A stretch of DNA of 64,000 nt from Rossellomorea aquimaris. Its GTDB lineage: Bacteria; Bacillota; Bacilli; Bacillales; Bacillaceae_B. Location of the stretch: NCBI RefSeq assembly GCF_008180865.1, contig NZ_VTEX01000001.1:643261-707260 (forward strand), read 5' to 3'. Shown piece by piece: positions 45,064 to 53,805 of this stretch; position 1 is the first letter of the stretch, and every line of letters begins with the position of its first letter. The position numbers and the translations under genes were made by a program. A model generated the notes under the pieces. It worked only from the letters and a program-made list of their open reading frames with translations, had not been told where the DNA came from and did not search any database.

Positions 45064-46236
45064 TTGAAGAAGCGTAAACAAATTAGGGGTTCCCAGACTC
45101 CTACACCATCTCCGTCTCCGATTCCACTGGATCCGAATGATTTAGCACCAGAATGTATTCGTGTAGACAAAGTATATGACTGGGTGTTCTTTGCGAACAA
45201 GTATGAGAACAAGAATTTCATTCCTGATGAAGCGTGCCGTGCAGCGGTCAGCGCGGCTCTTGCGGCAGGTCAAAGAGTAGAAGTACAAACAGCTCCTGTT
45301 GACCCATCGGATGTAAGCGTGACTGGTACCATTCTTGAAAATGGTAATCCCGGTAGAGTGTTAATCGTTTGGACAGTACCTGTTGAAGTAACCATTCTTA
45401 TCGATGGTGTAGCAGAGTGTTCGTTTACTGTGCGTACACAATTTACCGATGAGATTATGCTTTGTGTGCCTACTGGTATCACCAATGAAAACTTAAATAT
45501 CAGAGCGACTCAAGTCATTGCCAGCTCAGGAGGAGTATTAATGGGACCAGATCCATTCGGCCCTATGATTCCTTTAAAAGTTGTTCTTTGTAAAGACGTC
45601 CAAGTAGAATATCCGGTCAAATTAGAAGTCTTGGCTAAGTTCTGTTTCCCGCGTCCTAACAATATCAAAGTTCCTGAAGAAAAACTTCGTTGTGATTTAA
45701 GCCTATTAGAGTTCCCGCGTCAATGTCCAGGGTTATTCCCGGTTGATAACTGTGAATGTCAGGCGACAGCTCTTGCAAGAAATGAAGATACTGAAGCAAC
45801 ATTCGGATCTGGTGCAACAGCTGATTTAGTAACGGGTCTATCAACTTTAAGAGCTGAAATTTGTCAAGAGTGCTCACTTGCAGACAGTACATGGTCTTAC
45901 TCTTTCACTGATACAGAAGTAGGCCCTACTCCAGCACCGACTGCAACAGGATTCCAACCTGATTTCACCTTTACGTTCGATCCATCATCTATCGATAGAG
46001 TAACCTGTGGTGACGATGCCCTTACTGCAGTTGGAGAAGGAATTCGTTACTTCGACGGTGCACCGGAACAATTATTCTATGAACTTCAAATTTTTGATGC
46101 ACCTGCTGAAGGCTTCCGCTTAATCTTAAGAAATACAGCTAATGTTGTAATCTTTGATAGTGGAGTGGTTGATGCATTGGTTGAGTTTGGTGAGTGTGAA
46201 ACATTTGCAGACTTACTTGGAGGCTTGGATGACTAA
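45064..46236 (+). CDS. Cys-rich probable spore surface protein
   Basis: A 390-residue protein of unknown function with a basic start (MKKRKQIRG), a TPTPSPSPIP linker, and then beta-rich segments with about 14 scattered cysteines (for example VDNCECQ and AEICQECSL). DKVYDWVFFANKYENKNFIP resembles segments of spore-surface proteins of Bacillus and Clostridium. There is no secretion signal, as expected for a protein made in the mother cell and laid on the forespore. The start is TTG behind AAGGAAGGAAGGA. The sigma-K-like promoter supports late sporulation expression; disulfide crosslinking is inference. Confidence 0.75.
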   Translation: MKKRKQIRGSQTPTPSPSPIPLDPNDLAPECIRVDKVYDWVFFANKYENKNFIPDEACRAAVSAALAAGQRVEVQTAPVDPSDVSVTGTILENGNPGRVLIVWTVPVEVTILIDGVAECSFTVRTQFTDEIMLCVPTGITNENLNIRATQVIASSGGVLMGPDPFGPMIPLKVVLCKDVQVEYPVKLEVLAKFCFPRPNNIKVPEEKLRCDLSLLEFPRQCPGLFPVDNCECQATALARNEDTEATFGSGATADLVTGLSTLRAEICQECSLADSTWSYSFTDTEVGPTPAPTATGFQPDFTFTFDPSSIDRVTCGDDALTAVGEGIRYFDGAPEQLFYELQIFDAPAEGFRLILRNTANVVIFDSGVVDALVEFGECETFADLLGGLDD

Positions 46237-46243
46237 CTAACTG

Positions 46244-46273
46244 AAGGAGAGAGAACTCTCTCTCCTTTTTTTT
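46244..46273 (+). terminator. Terminator after the surface protein gene
   Basis: Perfect 10-bp stem AAGGAGAGAG / CTCTCTCCTT with loop AACT, followed by a T run. Confidence 0.93.
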
Positions 46274-46274
46274 A

Positions 46275-46301
46275 ACATGTAAACAAACCATACATAAGAT
46301 A
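46275..46301 (+). promoter_or_regulatory. Sigma-K-type promoter for the coiled-coil/JAMM operon
   Basis: ACA, 15 bases, CATAAGATA is an exact sigma-K -10 match with the same spacing as at 44995. It starts right after the preceding terminator and 30 bases before the start codon. Confidence 0.55.
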
Positions 46302-46330
46302 TTGCAAAGGAATTATTGGAGGTGAAAAAG

Positions 46331-47521
46331 GTGACCGAAGAGGAGTATAAGATTAACCATGGCACGGAATATCCGGATTTAATGAATGATATTCATATGA
46401 TATCTGAGGAAATACAGTCTCTCTATAACAATTATTCAAAACGAATTAAAAATGTGTCGGAAGAATTGTCCAGAGAAAGATCCAAACACCTTGTCTATCA
46501 ATCAGAAATTGCGGAAAATCATCATACTATCCTATTGCTGACAGAACAGATTGAATTTCTGCTTGAAAATATTGAAATGAATTATGAGTTAGACCTTCAA
46601 CTGCAACAGGAATTAATAAGGATATCCCTTTCCGATGAAACTGAATTGATCAATGACAAAAACTTTCAGGTAGCATATAAGGAAGAAAGGATCCATGATA
46701 ACTCAAAGGATGTCCATTTTGCACCTACACCAATCCCGGAAATTAAAGTATTTTATGAAAGTGCTCAGGTTTACATGAAGTCACCACTCGAAAAAATTAA
46801 AAATGAAGCGATCTCCTTATTAATTGAAGCGAATGAGTACTTTTTGTCAGAGAAAAAAATTTTATTTGAAGTAGAGGTATATAATAACGCTTTCGTTACT
46901 CTAATTGATTGGTTACGAATGCACCGAAAACAATACATGCGTCCAATTAAAGAAAGGTGGTATACAATAGTGTGGAAATTTTTATGGGGTAAAGAAGAGG
47001 AAAACAATCATCCGGAAATACTGAAAAAACTTAATCTGATTGAAGAGCAATTGGTTTCACATTCAATGAAATTTAATGAAGTCAAGGAGACGTTGATAAG
47101 AAGCAATAAAAGTGAGGAAACAACCAAGAGTTATTTACAGAAAATTGGTGTATTGAATGATGAACTAAAGAGAATCGAAGAATATTATGAGGATGAGCTA
47201 CATTCATTAAAGAATCAATTGGAAGATTATAAACAACGAGAAAAAGACCTTGAAAAAGAAGTAAGTTTATTGAATGAAAAATATACAGGTAAGAATAAGG
47301 AAAAAAGTAATCGAGAAGTTGAAATGGAGAAGGAGTTGGATAAGCTAAAGAAAGATCTTCAATCTCGGTCCAATAAGAAAAACGAAATTTACCAAAATAT
47401 GAAGCAACAGCAGAAAAAGCAAGTTCCTCATGTTAATCCTCAGTTCGATGAATACGGCAATATCCCTATGGCTTCTGAATCGAAACGTACCATGTTTAAT
47501 CCCAACAAGTATATGAGGTAG
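46331..47521 (+). CDS. Coiled-coil protein, first gene of a JAMM operon
   Basis: An unrecognised 396-residue protein. N-terminal helices (about 10-110) are followed by a mixed central region (about 130-235, with WLRMHRKQYMRPIKERWYTI), a long Glu/Lys coiled coil (about 245-360) and a basic, Asn-rich tail ending MFNPNKYMR. It has no signal peptide. The GTG at 46331 is six bases from GGAGGTG; a TTG at 46316 overlaps that site. It is followed 19 bases later by a mini-gene and then a JAMM peptidase gene. Confidence 0.78.
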   Translation: MTEEEYKINHGTEYPDLMNDIHMISEEIQSLYNNYSKRIKNVSEELSRERSKHLVYQSEIAENHHTILLLTEQIEFLLENIEMNYELDLQLQQELIRISLSDETELINDKNFQVAYKEERIHDNSKDVHFAPTPIPEIKVFYESAQVYMKSPLEKIKNEAISLLIEANEYFLSEKKILFEVEVYNNAFVTLIDWLRMHRKQYMRPIKERWYTIVWKFLWGKEEENNHPEILKKLNLIEEQLVSHSMKFNEVKETLIRSNKSEETTKSYLQKIGVLNDELKRIEEYYEDELHSLKNQLEDYKQREKDLEKEVSLLNEKYTGKNKEKSNREVEMEKELDKLKKDLQSRSNKKNEIYQNMKQQQKKQVPHVNPQFDEYGNIPMASESKRTMFNPNKYMR

Positions 47522-47540
47522 ATTGAAAGGGGTGATAAAA

Positions 47541-47675
47541 ATGCAATCCAAAGATCTCAACGATATTTATAAGCGGAGAAAGAGAGTACCCATTGGAATT
47601 AAGAAAGAGGATCGAATCAAGATGGAAGTTAAAAGGACGAAATTTAAATTTAAGGGATGCGGGTGCAACTCATAA
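47541..47675 (+). CDS. 44-residue basic protein with a GCGC tail
   Basis: A short gene with a good site (AAAGGGGTGATAAAA before the ATG). The protein MQSKDLNDIYKRRKRVPIGI is highly basic (KRRKR, KRTKFKFK) and ends GCGCNS, placing two Cys within six residues of the C-terminus. It lies 19 bases after a coiled-coil gene and 13 bases before a JAMM peptidase gene. No family was recognised. The coding call rests on ribosome site, spacing and composition, so it is moderately sure. Confidence 0.6.
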   Translation: MQSKDLNDIYKRRKRVPIGIKKEDRIKMEVKRTKFKFKGCGCNS

Positions 47676-47688
47676 AGAAAGCGTAAGG

Positions 47689-48075
47689 ATGCCCAGGCGT
47701 ATATACAAAAGGATCATGATTGAAGTGAAAAAGGGGCTTCCGAATGAAGCTTGCGGGTTGATTTCGGGTTCCACTAATCTTTGTCAGACGATTTGGCCAA
47801 TGAGAAATACAGAACCTACACCCTATTCTTTTGCCATGGATCCCGATGAACAAGATCATGTCATGGCTCAAATGATCCATAAAAAGGAAATTTTTATGGG
47901 GATATATCATTCACATCCGTATGGGAGTCCTGTCCCCTCAAAGGATGATGTTACTTTCTCACAATTTCCGGAGGTTTATTATTTTATAGCCGCTGTCGGG
48001 GGAAGGAAAGAAGAAATAAGATGTTACAAGATCAATAATGGGAAGGTTAAACATATCGACATTGTGTTTGAATGA
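47689..48075 (+). CDS. JAMM/MPN+ metallopeptidase
   Basis: A 128-residue JAB1/MPN+ domain protein. The complete metal motif is visible: catalytic Glu at E20 (LPNEACGLISG), then HSH at 74-76, seven residues, S84 and D87, i.e. the exact HxHx7SxxD pattern. Bacterial members are zinc isopeptidases or carboxy-terminal processing peptidases, some acting on small sulfur carriers. The ATG at 47689 gives MPRRIYKRIMIEVKKGLPNE; an upstream frame overlaps the mini-gene. It is the last gene of its operon. The substrate is unknown. Confidence 0.85.
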   Translation: MPRRIYKRIMIEVKKGLPNEACGLISGSTNLCQTIWPMRNTEPTPYSFAMDPDEQDHVMAQMIHKKEIFMGIYHSHPYGSPVPSKDDVTFSQFPEVYYFIAAVGGRKEEIRCYKINNGKVKHIDIVFE

Positions 48076-48100
48076 AAGAGTGCTGAATGCACTCTTTTTC
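48075..48100 (+). terminator. Terminator after the JAMM gene
   Basis: AAAGAGTGC pairs with GCACTCTTT around TGAAT, followed by TTC. Confidence 0.9.
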
Positions 48101-48185
48101 TATGAACTGGGTGATGATACAAGCACTTTGCTTTCATTTACATAAAGTGGTATTATCACTTAATTTGTTGAAAGAGGGGAACTAA

Positions 48186-48884
48186 GTGAAGGTATCTATT
48201 ATTATTCCATTTTACAATTGCGCATATATTGACCAAGCTATTCAGAGCGCTCTTCGTCAGACCTATAAAGATATTGAAGTCATCGTTGTGGACGATGGTT
48301 CAACTCAATATGTTGAAAAAATTCAACCGTTCAAAAACCGGATAAAGTATATAAGGAAGTCAAATGGTGGAACGGCATCCGCTTTAAATGCGGGTTTAAG
48401 ACAAGCAACAGGGAAATATTTTGCCTGGTTGAGCTCAGATGATATGTTTTTAGAAAGCAAAATCGCGAGGCAACTAGCTTATATGAATTCAATTGGCTCC
48501 AAAGTATCTTATACAGCATTTAAAACCATTGATATAAATAATAATGTGGTGAACGAGATCCACTCCAGGAGAATGAACAGAAATACTTTTCAGAGTCTTC
48601 TCTTAAAGGCATGTCCTGTGAATGGATGCACGGTAATGGCGGAAATAGATTTAGTAAAGCAGGCAGGCTGGTTTGATGAGAGACTGAAATACACACAGGA
48701 CTACGAAATGTGGTGCCGCTTGAGTCTTTATACCAAGATGGATTATCTGGACGAAGTGCTTGTGTTATATCGGGTCCATTCCAGTATGGGTTCTGCCAAA
48801 CACGGGGTGGGGATGGTGAAAGAATCACAGTATATCCAAAGGAAATACCAGACTTATTTCAAGATGGCCCGCAAAAAGTACTAA
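48186..48884 (+). CDS. GT2 family glycosyltransferase
   Basis: A GT-A fold glycosyltransferase of 232 residues. It begins VSIIIPFYNCAYIDQAIQSA with VVDDGST nucleotide-binding residues, then ALNAGLRQATGKYFAWLSSDD with the DxD-like site, and a W-x-R type acceptor segment (YEMWCRLS). It is cytosolic and has no membrane helices. The GTG start follows AAGAGGGGA. Neighbours suggest that it builds a spore-surface glycan. Donor and acceptor are unknown. Confidence 0.88.
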   Translation: MKVSIIIPFYNCAYIDQAIQSALRQTYKDIEVIVVDDGSTQYVEKIQPFKNRIKYIRKSNGGTASALNAGLRQATGKYFAWLSSDDMFLESKIARQLAYMNSIGSKVSYTAFKTIDINNNVVNEIHSRRMNRNTFQSLLLKACPVNGCTVMAEIDLVKQAGWFDERLKYTQDYEMWCRLSLYTKMDYLDEVLVLYRVHSSMGSAKHGVGMVKESQYIQRKYQTYFKMARKKY

Positions 48885-48896
48885 CTATATCAAACA

Positions 48897-48943
48897 GAAA
48901 AGCATCGATCAATTGGGAATGTAAATTGATCGATGCTTTTTTT
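48897..48943. terminator. Bidirectional terminator between convergent genes
   Basis: A perfect 14-bp stem AGCATCGATCAATT / AATTGATCGATGCT with a nine-base loop, flanked by AAAA upstream and a T run downstream, serves both the GT2 gene and the convergent epimerase gene. Confidence 0.95.
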
Positions 48944-48956
48944 ATGTTCAGATGAT

Positions 48957-49868
48957 TTAGAAGGAGTAGGACAAATAGGTCTCCCTCATTCCATCTTGAA
49001 TGGAATAGTATGGTTTCCAGGATAAAATATGTTTTGCAAGTGTGTTATCAAAACCACTATGCTTAATATCCCCCTGTCTATCTACTGTATGGAAGGCGTG
49101 AATTTTACCAGTATGATGATTCTTCAATAAATCGATTAATTGGAGAATCGAGGATCTTTGCCCTGTACTTATGTGCATCATCATCTGCTTACCTTTATCA
49201 GCTGCTGCAATATTAGCTTCCACCACATCTTGTACAAAAACATAGTCCCGTGTTTGCAGCCCGTCCCCATGGATTTTTAACTGTTCATTTTTCTTAAGTT
49301 TCTCAAGAAATACAGCAATGACCCCTCCTTCTCCTTTAGATGTTTGCCTTGGCCCATAGACGTTCCCATAGCGAAGAATGGTGAATGGTATCTGGAAGGT
49401 ATCGTGAAAAAGTTTTATATAGTTTTCAGCGGTAAGCTTTGATAAACCATAGAATGATATTGGGGAAGTCTTGTGTGATTCGTCAATCATTTCACTGGAA
49501 ACATTCCCATAAACGGCTGATGTAGATGAAAAGACGAAATTCTTCACAGGATATTGCCTGCACGCATCCAATAAATTGATGGTTCCTGCAACATTTGTGT
49601 GCATATCATCAAGTGGTGAAGCGGTGGATCGGGACAGATCAGCCTGGGCAGCCATGTGAAAGATATAATCGGGTTTTTCCTTCAGGATGACTTTGTGTGC
49701 AGCTGCAGTAGAAATATCCAACTCATGAAAAATGGCTAAAGGATTTATATATTCCTTCTTACCACTGCTTAAATTATCGATAATATGAACACTAAAGCCT
49801 TTAGAGATTAGTGCATCCACTAAATAGGAGCCTATAAAGCCTGCCCCACCTGTAACGAGTGCTTTCAA
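48957..49868 (-). CDS. NAD-dependent nucleotide-sugar epimerase/dehydratase (GalE-like)
   Basis: An extended SDR of 303 residues with TGGAGFIGSYLVDALISKG at the N-terminus, SSTSAVYG, the Tyr-Lys pair in FYGLSKLTAE, and RYGNVYGPRQ. It resembles UDP-glucose 4-epimerase-type enzymes such as YtcB of the B. subtilis spore polysaccharide locus. The start is probably TTG at 49868 (AAGGTGAG upstream); GTG at 49880 is possible. An adjacent CATATGCTA (49897-49905, minus strand) resembles a sigma-K -10. It lies 87 bases downstream of a GT4 gene on the same strand. Confidence 0.86.
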   Translation of the reverse strand: MKALVTGGAGFIGSYLVDALISKGFSVHIIDNLSSGKKEYINPLAIFHELDISTAAAHKVILKEKPDYIFHMAAQADLSRSTASPLDDMHTNVAGTINLLDACRQYPVKNFVFSSTSAVYGNVSSEMIDESHKTSPISFYGLSKLTAENYIKLFHDTFQIPFTILRYGNVYGPRQTSKGEGGVIAVFLEKLKKNEQLKIHGDGLQTRDYVFVQDVVEANIAAADKGKQMMMHISTGQRSSILQLIDLLKNHHTGKIHAFHTVDRQGDIKHSGFDNTLAKHILSWKPYYSIQDGMRETYLSYSF

Positions 49869-49955
49869 ATGACATCTCACCTTTTGCTATTTTTAATAGC
49901 ATATGCCAGTGGACGAAGAATTGATTGACCATGAGCCCCTTTAATCCAAAGGAAT

Positions 49956-51023
49956 CTATAAACCTATGGACTTTAGCATTTGTGTGAAGTTTTTACAGTA
50001 CTGTGCATGACTGAACTGAGATTTTAAGTGAAGCAGCGCATTTTCGATGATGTAATTTCGGAGTTTGGAATTGTGCATGAGTTCTTCCGCTTGTTGAACG
50101 GCATGCTGAATGTTTCCGATTTGATAATACTTACCTGATTGGTTATGCAATATCGAACTCCTCACTCCATCTGAGTCTGTTGTAAGAACGGGACACCTGC
50201 AGCTCATAGCTTCTAACAAAGAATAGGGAGCCCCCTCGACTTTTGAGGTTGAGCATAGAAACCCTCCGGAATCGCCGATTCTCGAGAAGTAACCAGGCAT
50301 TTGATTATTGGGTACATTTTGTAATACATGTACATATTTATCCAGGTTCAATCTGTTTTTCAATTGGATAAAATCATTTCTCTCCTTTGGGGTCGACAGG
50401 CTTGGGTCCTCAAACATGTATAATTCAACCATTTTATTCGTTTTAATTAATTGATGACCAATGTGTAAAAATTCACGCCAATTTTTGTTGTCCTCTAATC
50501 TACCAATCCAGGCAACAATGGGCCTATCTTTCTTCGGAAGCTTTTGGTAGGTGAAGGCATTATGATCAAAGCAATTATTAAACTCAAAGATAGGAGTTGA
50601 TTTGAAGAACTCTCTGAAAATCACCCCTATATGAGGGGTTTTGGGATACAGTAGTGCATGACAATACTTCTGTACATACGGAATTGCATTTTGTAATTGT
50701 GACCGTGCCACACTTTGAGGTCCAAGCCCTTGGATCTCTAGAATGATTTTCCCTTTAAATCCTAAGTTACTGAATCTTTCCATAGCTGCAAAATCGGAAG
50801 TGATCACCATAGCATCATACTTTCCCTTTAGCAAAATGTTTCTGATCTCCTGATCATCATTCGTAATGAAAACATTTGATTTCTCATGATTCAATAAGTT
50901 TCTCCGTTTACTGTAGTATAAAAAATCACACCGGATCCCCGCTTGTTTTAGGGCGATGGATCGTTGCCTGTTTAACGTTTCTACCCCTCCACTAGGGACA
51001 TAAAAAACGAATAGTATTTTCAT
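49956..51023 (-). CDS. GT4 family glycosyltransferase, spore-coat type
   Basis: A GT-B glycosyltransferase of 355 residues, MKILFVFYVPSGGVETLNRQ. The C-terminal donor-binding domain has AWIGRLEDNKNW and the E-x7-E motif in EGAPYSLLEAMSCRCPVLTT. It resembles YtcC/CotSA-type enzymes of spore coats. The ATG at 51023 follows GGAGGATATCAA. It is probably co-transcribed with the epimerase gene downstream. Confidence 0.86.
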   Translation of the reverse strand: MKILFVFYVPSGGVETLNRQRSIALKQAGIRCDFLYYSKRRNLLNHEKSNVFITNDDQEIRNILLKGKYDAMVITSDFAAMERFSNLGFKGKIILEIQGLGPQSVARSQLQNAIPYVQKYCHALLYPKTPHIGVIFREFFKSTPIFEFNNCFDHNAFTYQKLPKKDRPIVAWIGRLEDNKNWREFLHIGHQLIKTNKMVELYMFEDPSLSTPKERNDFIQLKNRLNLDKYVHVLQNVPNNQMPGYFSRIGDSGGFLCSTSKVEGAPYSLLEAMSCRCPVLTTDSDGVRSSILHNQSGKYYQIGNIQHAVQQAEELMHNSKLRNYIIENALLHLKSQFSHAQYCKNFTQMLKSIGL

Positions 51024-51287
51024 TTGATATCCTCCAATCATTTAATACGAACCAATAAACAATCCTATTATTCTTATATGTAAGTTATCCCTGTTTGTAG
51101 AGGGCTAAGTGGCTAATATTTTGAAGAATGACTTAATTTACTTAATTTTTATGTCAAAAGATACAAGCAGTACATAGAATATCGGGAGAAGTTATTCGGA
51201 ATGCTTTGAACTATTTGTAGTTGTTAGAATCGGAGCATGCTATCCGGTTAAAGTAGAATATTTTTTAAATCTAATGAGGTGATAGGG

Positions 51288-52247
51288 TTGAAAGATTTAT
51301 ACCTTGTAGGGGCAGAACAAAAGTCACAGGTGATGAAGGATTGGGAACAGTTTAAAAAAGCGGTAGTTTTAAAGTTGGATGGGAAGACCAAAGAAGCAGA
51401 AAGAGTCATTGAATATATTTCTCCGCAGGAGGTCTGTCCTGCACATGAAGCTTCCATTTCATTTACGGCAGCTTCACTAAAAGGTGATAGGTTGTTTGCA
51501 TGTACCCAAACAGAAATCCTAGTCTACAATGCCTTTACTCATAAGCTCAAAGACTATTATAGTTTACCATTATTCAATGATGTTCATCATGTGAAACCAA
51601 GGGGAAACGGAAACCTTTTGGTCGTTAACACAGGATTGGATATGGTGGTAGAAATAAATCCTGCAGGTAGGATCGTAAATCTGTGGAATGTAATGGGCGA
51701 AGGGCCATGGAGCCGATTCGACCCAAATATCGATTACCGGAAGGTTCCTACTACAAAACCGCACTTGTCACATCCCAATTTTGTCTTTGAACTGAATGAT
51801 GAAATTTGGGTGACCAGGTGCCTTCAAAAGGACGCCATTTGTTTAACCGACAGAACGAAGAGAATAAACATTGGTCGTCAGCTAATACATGATGGTGTCG
51901 TCTATAATGGGAAAATCTACTTTACACAAGTTGACGGAAGGATAGTCATCGTGAACGCGACAACACTTAAAATCGAGAGAGTAGTGAACCTTGTAGAAAT
52001 CAGCAAACACCAAGAGAAAATCGGTTGGTGCAGGGGGATTAAACCTATATCAGAAGAGTTAGTGTTGGTGGGATTTTCCAGAATTCGTCCATCAAGTAAA
52101 AAAGGAAAAGACGGTTCAACTAAATATGTTGGTGATTTTGGTGTCATGCCAACAAGACTATCTTGTTTCAATATTAAATCGAACATGCTGGTTTGGGAAA
52201 AAAATCTTGAGGAGTATAACTTCAATGTAATTTATTCAATTCATTGA
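51288..52247 (+). CDS. Beta-propeller-like protein (DUF4915/TIGR03032-like)
   Basis: A 319-residue cytosolic protein with repeated beta-strand pairs (RLFACTQTEILVYNAFT, GNLLVVNTGLDMVVEIN, DEIWVTRCLQKDAICL, GKIYFTQVDGRIVIVN). The ending GWCRGIKP and LVGFSRIRP recalls the DUF4915/TIGR03032 family, a tentative match. Such proteins are often found beside glycosyltransferases. The TTG at 51288 follows GAGGTG by six bases. CATAGAATA at 51173-51181 matches a sigma-K -10, but no AC element stands at -35. Function unknown. Confidence 0.75.
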   Translation: MKDLYLVGAEQKSQVMKDWEQFKKAVVLKLDGKTKEAERVIEYISPQEVCPAHEASISFTAASLKGDRLFACTQTEILVYNAFTHKLKDYYSLPLFNDVHHVKPRGNGNLLVVNTGLDMVVEINPAGRIVNLWNVMGEGPWSRFDPNIDYRKVPTTKPHLSHPNFVFELNDEIWVTRCLQKDAICLTDRTKRINIGRQLIHDGVVYNGKIYFTQVDGRIVIVNATTLKIERVVNLVEISKHQEKIGWCRGIKPISEELVLVGFSRIRPSSKKGKDGSTKYVGDFGVMPTRLSCFNIKSNMLVWEKNLEEYNFNVIYSIH

Positions 52248-52317
52248 AATGATGCTTATTCGTTAATCAACAAGCAAGACCGTATTACATCATTTTTTAA
52301 AAAATGGAGTGAAATAC

Positions 52318-52476
52318 ATGTTACCAAGAAAAAATTACCTTAGGCATGTGTATGGAAAACGTGGATCAGTCGGTACTAGTCCCGGGCATAGAACCCACAA
52401 TTCTTTGAATTACAAGAAGCTCACCATACCAGATACACGATTAAAATCCATTCTAGAACAATTTCCAAAGGATTGA
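52318..52476 (+). CDS. 52-residue basic mini-protein
   Basis: A small gene with GGAG eight bases before the ATG. The protein MLPRKNYLRHVYGKRGSVGT is basic in its first two thirds (His/Lys/Arg/Tyr-rich) and ends LEQFPKD. Its stop lies six bases before the next gene's ATG, and its last codons contain that gene's ribosome site, so the two are coupled. No family was recognised. Its place inside the sugar operon suggests a coat-associated or accessory peptide. Confidence 0.6.
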   Translation: MLPRKNYLRHVYGKRGSVGTSPGHRTHNSLNYKKLTIPDTRLKSILEQFPKD

Positions 52477-52481
52477 TGTTG

Positions 52482-53702
52482 ATGAATATATTAATTGCGA
52501 CAGTGTTTCCTCTACCAGGGGGAGGCATCTGGTCTTTTGTCTCTAACTTGTCGGCTTACCTTGTCGGGCAAGGCCATAATGTAGATATTTTATGTACAAG
52601 GGATAATAACTCAAAAGTGGTTATGTTGGGTACTGAGACAGTGTTTGATCTAAGCCAGTACCGATCCTATGTCGAGAAGAAATTAATGAGATCTGTCCCC
52701 CATTTGGCGAGAAATCCCTGGGTATACCATGCGGAATTAAATCGGTATATATTTGAGCAAGGGGTTACCAATCTCGATATGACTAAGTACGATATCATTC
52801 ATGCACAGGATGTCATTTCAGCAGTGGCATTAAGCCGGGTTAAGCCCACCGGGGTTCCGCTGATTACCAGTGGACATGGTTTTTTAACTGGTGCCATATT
52901 CCATCAATATAAATCCTTGAATACTAGTACAATGGATCAAGCTATATGGAACTCATTCATAATCCAGTATTATGCCCGACTAGAACAAGTAGGATATGAA
53001 TCCAGTGATTTCATTCATACTTCAAGTCGATGGATGAGAGGAATCATCGAAAAAGAATTCAAAATCGATACATTCAAAATTCATACCTATAAATATGGTG
53101 TAGAGCTTTCTCATTTTAAAATTGACACCCCTATCCAGCGTCAGCCTGCGAAAAAAATCATATTAGTCAATAGTCGCCTGGTCTATTTAAAAGGACTGCA
53201 CAATTTAATAGAAGCTCTCTCATTCTTGAGGTATAGGGATAAGTGGGAATGTTGGATTTTGGGTGAAGGGGAACTTGAAAAAAGCTTAAAAGAAAGCTGC
53301 CGAAAACTGGGGATCGAGAAAAATGTATTATTCTGGGGAAATACTTCAAAAGTGAAAGAAATATTATACCAATCCGACATGCTTGTTCTCCCGAGCCTGC
53401 AAGAAAACCAGCCTTTTGCCGTAATAGAAGCACAGTTACTCGGTGTTCCTACAATTGTCAGCAATGCAGGGGGACTCCCGGAGATGGTTGAAAATAACAA
53501 GAATGGTTTCATTATAGAAAAAGGGAATAACAGGCAGTTGTCGGAGAAGATAGAATACCTCTTGAATAATCCAGCAATACGCGACCAAATGAGTAAATAT
53601 GCTTCCCAAAAGGGGAGAGAATTGTGGGATGTAAATATATTAGGACGGAATATTGTCCAGCTATACTCTAAAGCCATTCAAAAGAAAAAAAGGTTATGGT
53701 AA
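52482..53702 (+). CDS. GT4 family glycosyltransferase, CotSA-like
   Basis: A GT-B enzyme of 406 residues. MNILIATVFPLPGGGIWSFV resembles the start of the spore coat protein CotSA and its relatives. The C-terminal half has VNSRLVYLKGLHNLIEAL and the donor motif ENQPFAVIEAQLLGVPTIVS. The ATG at 52482 is nine bases from AAAGGA; ATG at 52476 and TTG at 52473 are too close to the site. It probably adds a sugar to spore-surface glycans. Confidence 0.87.
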   Translation: MNILIATVFPLPGGGIWSFVSNLSAYLVGQGHNVDILCTRDNNSKVVMLGTETVFDLSQYRSYVEKKLMRSVPHLARNPWVYHAELNRYIFEQGVTNLDMTKYDIIHAQDVISAVALSRVKPTGVPLITSGHGFLTGAIFHQYKSLNTSTMDQAIWNSFIIQYYARLEQVGYESSDFIHTSSRWMRGIIEKEFKIDTFKIHTYKYGVELSHFKIDTPIQRQPAKKIILVNSRLVYLKGLHNLIEALSFLRYRDKWECWILGEGELEKSLKESCRKLGIEKNVLFWGNTSKVKEILYQSDMLVLPSLQENQPFAVIEAQLLGVPTIVSNAGGLPEMVENNKNGFIIEKGNNRQLSEKIEYLLNNPAIRDQMSKYASQKGRELWDVNILGRNIVQLYSKAIQKKKRLW

Positions 53703-53805
53703 TTTTGGTGGGGCATACGCCTTTTTTGAAAATAGAGAGAGTAGTCTAGGACATGGCCCCCTTATAAACATAAATATATAAGAGGAAGAAAAAGGAGAGG
53801 TGATC

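Noticed and set aside
52473..52481. TTG 52473 or ATG 52476 as start of the CotSA-like gene
   Set aside because: Both are within three bases of the AAAGGA site; ATG 52482 has normal spacing.
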